Position numbers and translations under genes: made by a program. From Collinsella sp. (GTDB lineage Bacteria > Actinomycetota > Coriobacteriia > Coriobacteriales > Coriobacteriaceae), in the NCBI GenBank assembly GCA_031295725.1, contig JAUMNV010000176.1:1-6369 (forward strand): a stretch of DNA of 6,369 nt, in the 5' to 3' direction. Of this stretch, positions 5,355 through 6,369 are shown piece after piece. Under the pieces are notes generated by a model. That model was given only the letters and a program-made list of their open reading frames with translations, did no database searches and was not told the origin of the DNA. Every line of letters begins with the position of its first letter. Position 1 is the first letter of the stretch.

Positions 5355-6369
5355 CTACAGAGACGCGATCGTTGCGTTTGCGCACTTGAGCGCACCGTCG
5401 GTGACGGTAAGCGCCACACCCTGGCCCTGCTTGTTGCAGAAGCGAGCGTTGAGCGCAACATCATCGACAAAGATGGTCGCGATGTCGTCGTCGACGACCA
5501 GACGCACATGGTGAGTGCCCTCGCCCTTAAAGAACAACGGACGCTCGAGGCCCATGTTGTTGACCTGGAACCACGGGTACTGGGGAGCCGGCGTGAACTC
5601 GAGCTTGCCCTCGCGCAGGTTGGCGCGGAACTCATAGGCAAGACCGGTCTCGGCGTCCTCGGCGAACTTGACCGAGAAGCCGGCAGCGTTACCGCCGAGC
5701 TCAATGTCGGCATCGAGCAAGTAGGTGGAGCCGGCATCCGCGGCGAGCACCTGCTCGACCTTGCCCGACTCGCAGGAAAGCTCAAAGGTCTCGACTGCCT
5801 TAGCCTCGCCAAAGGCGCCAAGCATGCTGTCGGGGAGCTTGGTGCCGAGCGTTCCGTCGGCACGCTGAACGATCTCGAGGGGCATAAAGGTGCCACCCCA
5901 TAGGTAAGAGCTGGGGTCGCCGCCCTCGTCACGCGTAGGAACCCAACCAAAGAGAACGCGACGCTCGCCATCGAATGCGGTGCGAGCGGCGTAGTACGCG
6001 CGGCCGTCGAAGGAGTCGTCAGCGGGGGTAATCCAAGGACCGTTGATGGACTTGGACATGCGGTAACGGGTCTTGTTGCCGTCGCTGTACTCGGAAAAGA
6101 CGAGGTACCACCAGTCGCCCATCTTAAAGAGATCAGGCATCTCAAACATGGTGTACAGGCCCGGGTTCCACCAGTCGCCCTGGAACTCCCAGTTGGTCAG
6201 ATCCTTGGAGGTGAACTTGACCAGGCGGCCGGTCATCAGACGCTTGTCCTCGCCCACACGCGTGCCGAGGATGAGCATGTACTCTTCGTTCTCCTCATCC
6301 CAAAGCACAAAGGGATCGCGCCAGTTGCGGTCATCGTAACCCTCCTGGGGCGGAAGCAGCGTCTCGGCG
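5355..6369 (-). CDS. GH32 family beta-fructosidase, divergent branch (N terminus beyond window)
   Basis: The frame is open to the right edge, giving 337 visible residues beginning AETLLPPQEGYDDRNWRDPF; the start and the WMNDPNG nucleophile region lie outside the window. Residue numbers here count from the first visible residue. RDP (17-19, stabiliser Asp18) and MFEMPDLF (74-81, acid/base Glu76) are 58 residues apart, close to the 53 in the ScrB-like neighbour. They are followed by GRAYYAARTAF (122-132, equivalent to the FYAPQSF strand), LFGWVPTR (139-146) and WGGTFMPLEIV (157-167), the propeller end. A C-terminal beta-sandwich ends with VDDDIATIFVDDVALNARF. The hallmark E-C-P-D is E-M-P-D here and the overall sequence is far from ScrB, so this is not a recent duplicate. 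It should hydrolyse a beta-fructosyl bond, perhaps in fructo-oligosaccharides or another fructoside taken up by the same permease; the exact substrate and cell location are unknown because the N terminus is missing. Confidence 0.85.
   Translation of the reverse strand, partial: AETLLPPQEGYDDRNWRDPFVLWDEENEEYMLILGTRVGEDKRLMTGRLVKFTSKDLTNWEFQGDWWNPGLYTMFEMPDLFKMGDWWYLVFSEYSDGNKTRYRMSKSINGPWITPADDSFDGRAYYAARTAFDGERRVLFGWVPTRDEGGDPSSYLWGGTFMPLEIVQRADGTLGTKLPDSMLGAFGEAKAVETFELSCESGKVEQVLAADAGSTYLLDADIELGGNAAGFSVKFAEDAETGLAYEFRANLREGKLEFTPAPQYPWFQVNNMGLERPLFFKGEGTHHVRLVVDDDIATIFVDDVALNARFCNKQGQGVALTVTDGALKCANATIASL

Noticed and set aside
5228..6145. Minus-strand 305-codon frame overlapping the end of the GH32 gene and the start of scrA
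   Set aside because: It is out of frame with both real genes, is Ser/Arg/Pro-rich low-complexity sequence, and matches no family; both underlying genes carry clear catalytic motifs.

Overview
The window is about 58-60% GC by eye. All six genes lie on the minus strand, so transcription runs right to left. Gene content (sucrose-type PTS with GH32 enzymes, DegV, pyruvate formate-lyase activase, MTA/SAH nucleosidase), GC level and protein style suggest a fermentative gut anaerobe. My best guess is a Coriobacteriia actinobacterium such as Collinsella; this is an inference, not shown by any marker gene.

Right half (about 2314-6369): a sugar-uptake operon. In transcription order it holds a GH32 fructosidase whose start lies beyond the right edge, a sucrose-family PTS EIIBC permease (ScrA-like), and a second, classical GH32 sucrose-6-phosphate hydrolase (ScrB-like). 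The permease would import and phosphorylate a fructosyl sugar such as sucrose. The ScrB-like enzyme would split sucrose-6-phosphate into glucose-6-phosphate and fructose. The first GH32 belongs to a clearly different branch and may widen the range to other beta-fructosides. No EIIA, fructokinase or regulator gene is visible, and the operon promoter must lie to the right. A 17-bp stem-loop sits between the permease and hydrolase genes.

Middle (about 2037-2313): a 277-bp gap with a 16-bp stem-loop near degV and a promoter-like pair of hexamers upstream of it. The stem-loop may end the sugar operon, lie in the degV leader, or both.

Left half (1-2036): three apparently independent housekeeping genes: degV (fatty-acid binding protein), pflA (radical-SAM activase of pyruvate formate-lyase, with no pflB beside it), and the first 22 codons of mtnN running off the left edge. 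A perfect 13-bp inverted repeat with a 23-nt spacer separates degV from pflA.

I see no mobile elements, CRISPR arrays, tRNA or rRNA genes. All plus-strand open frames look like antisense shadows. I do not see a previously undescribed system; the points most worth checking are the two unlike GH32 enzymes around one permease and the three intergenic inverted repeats.
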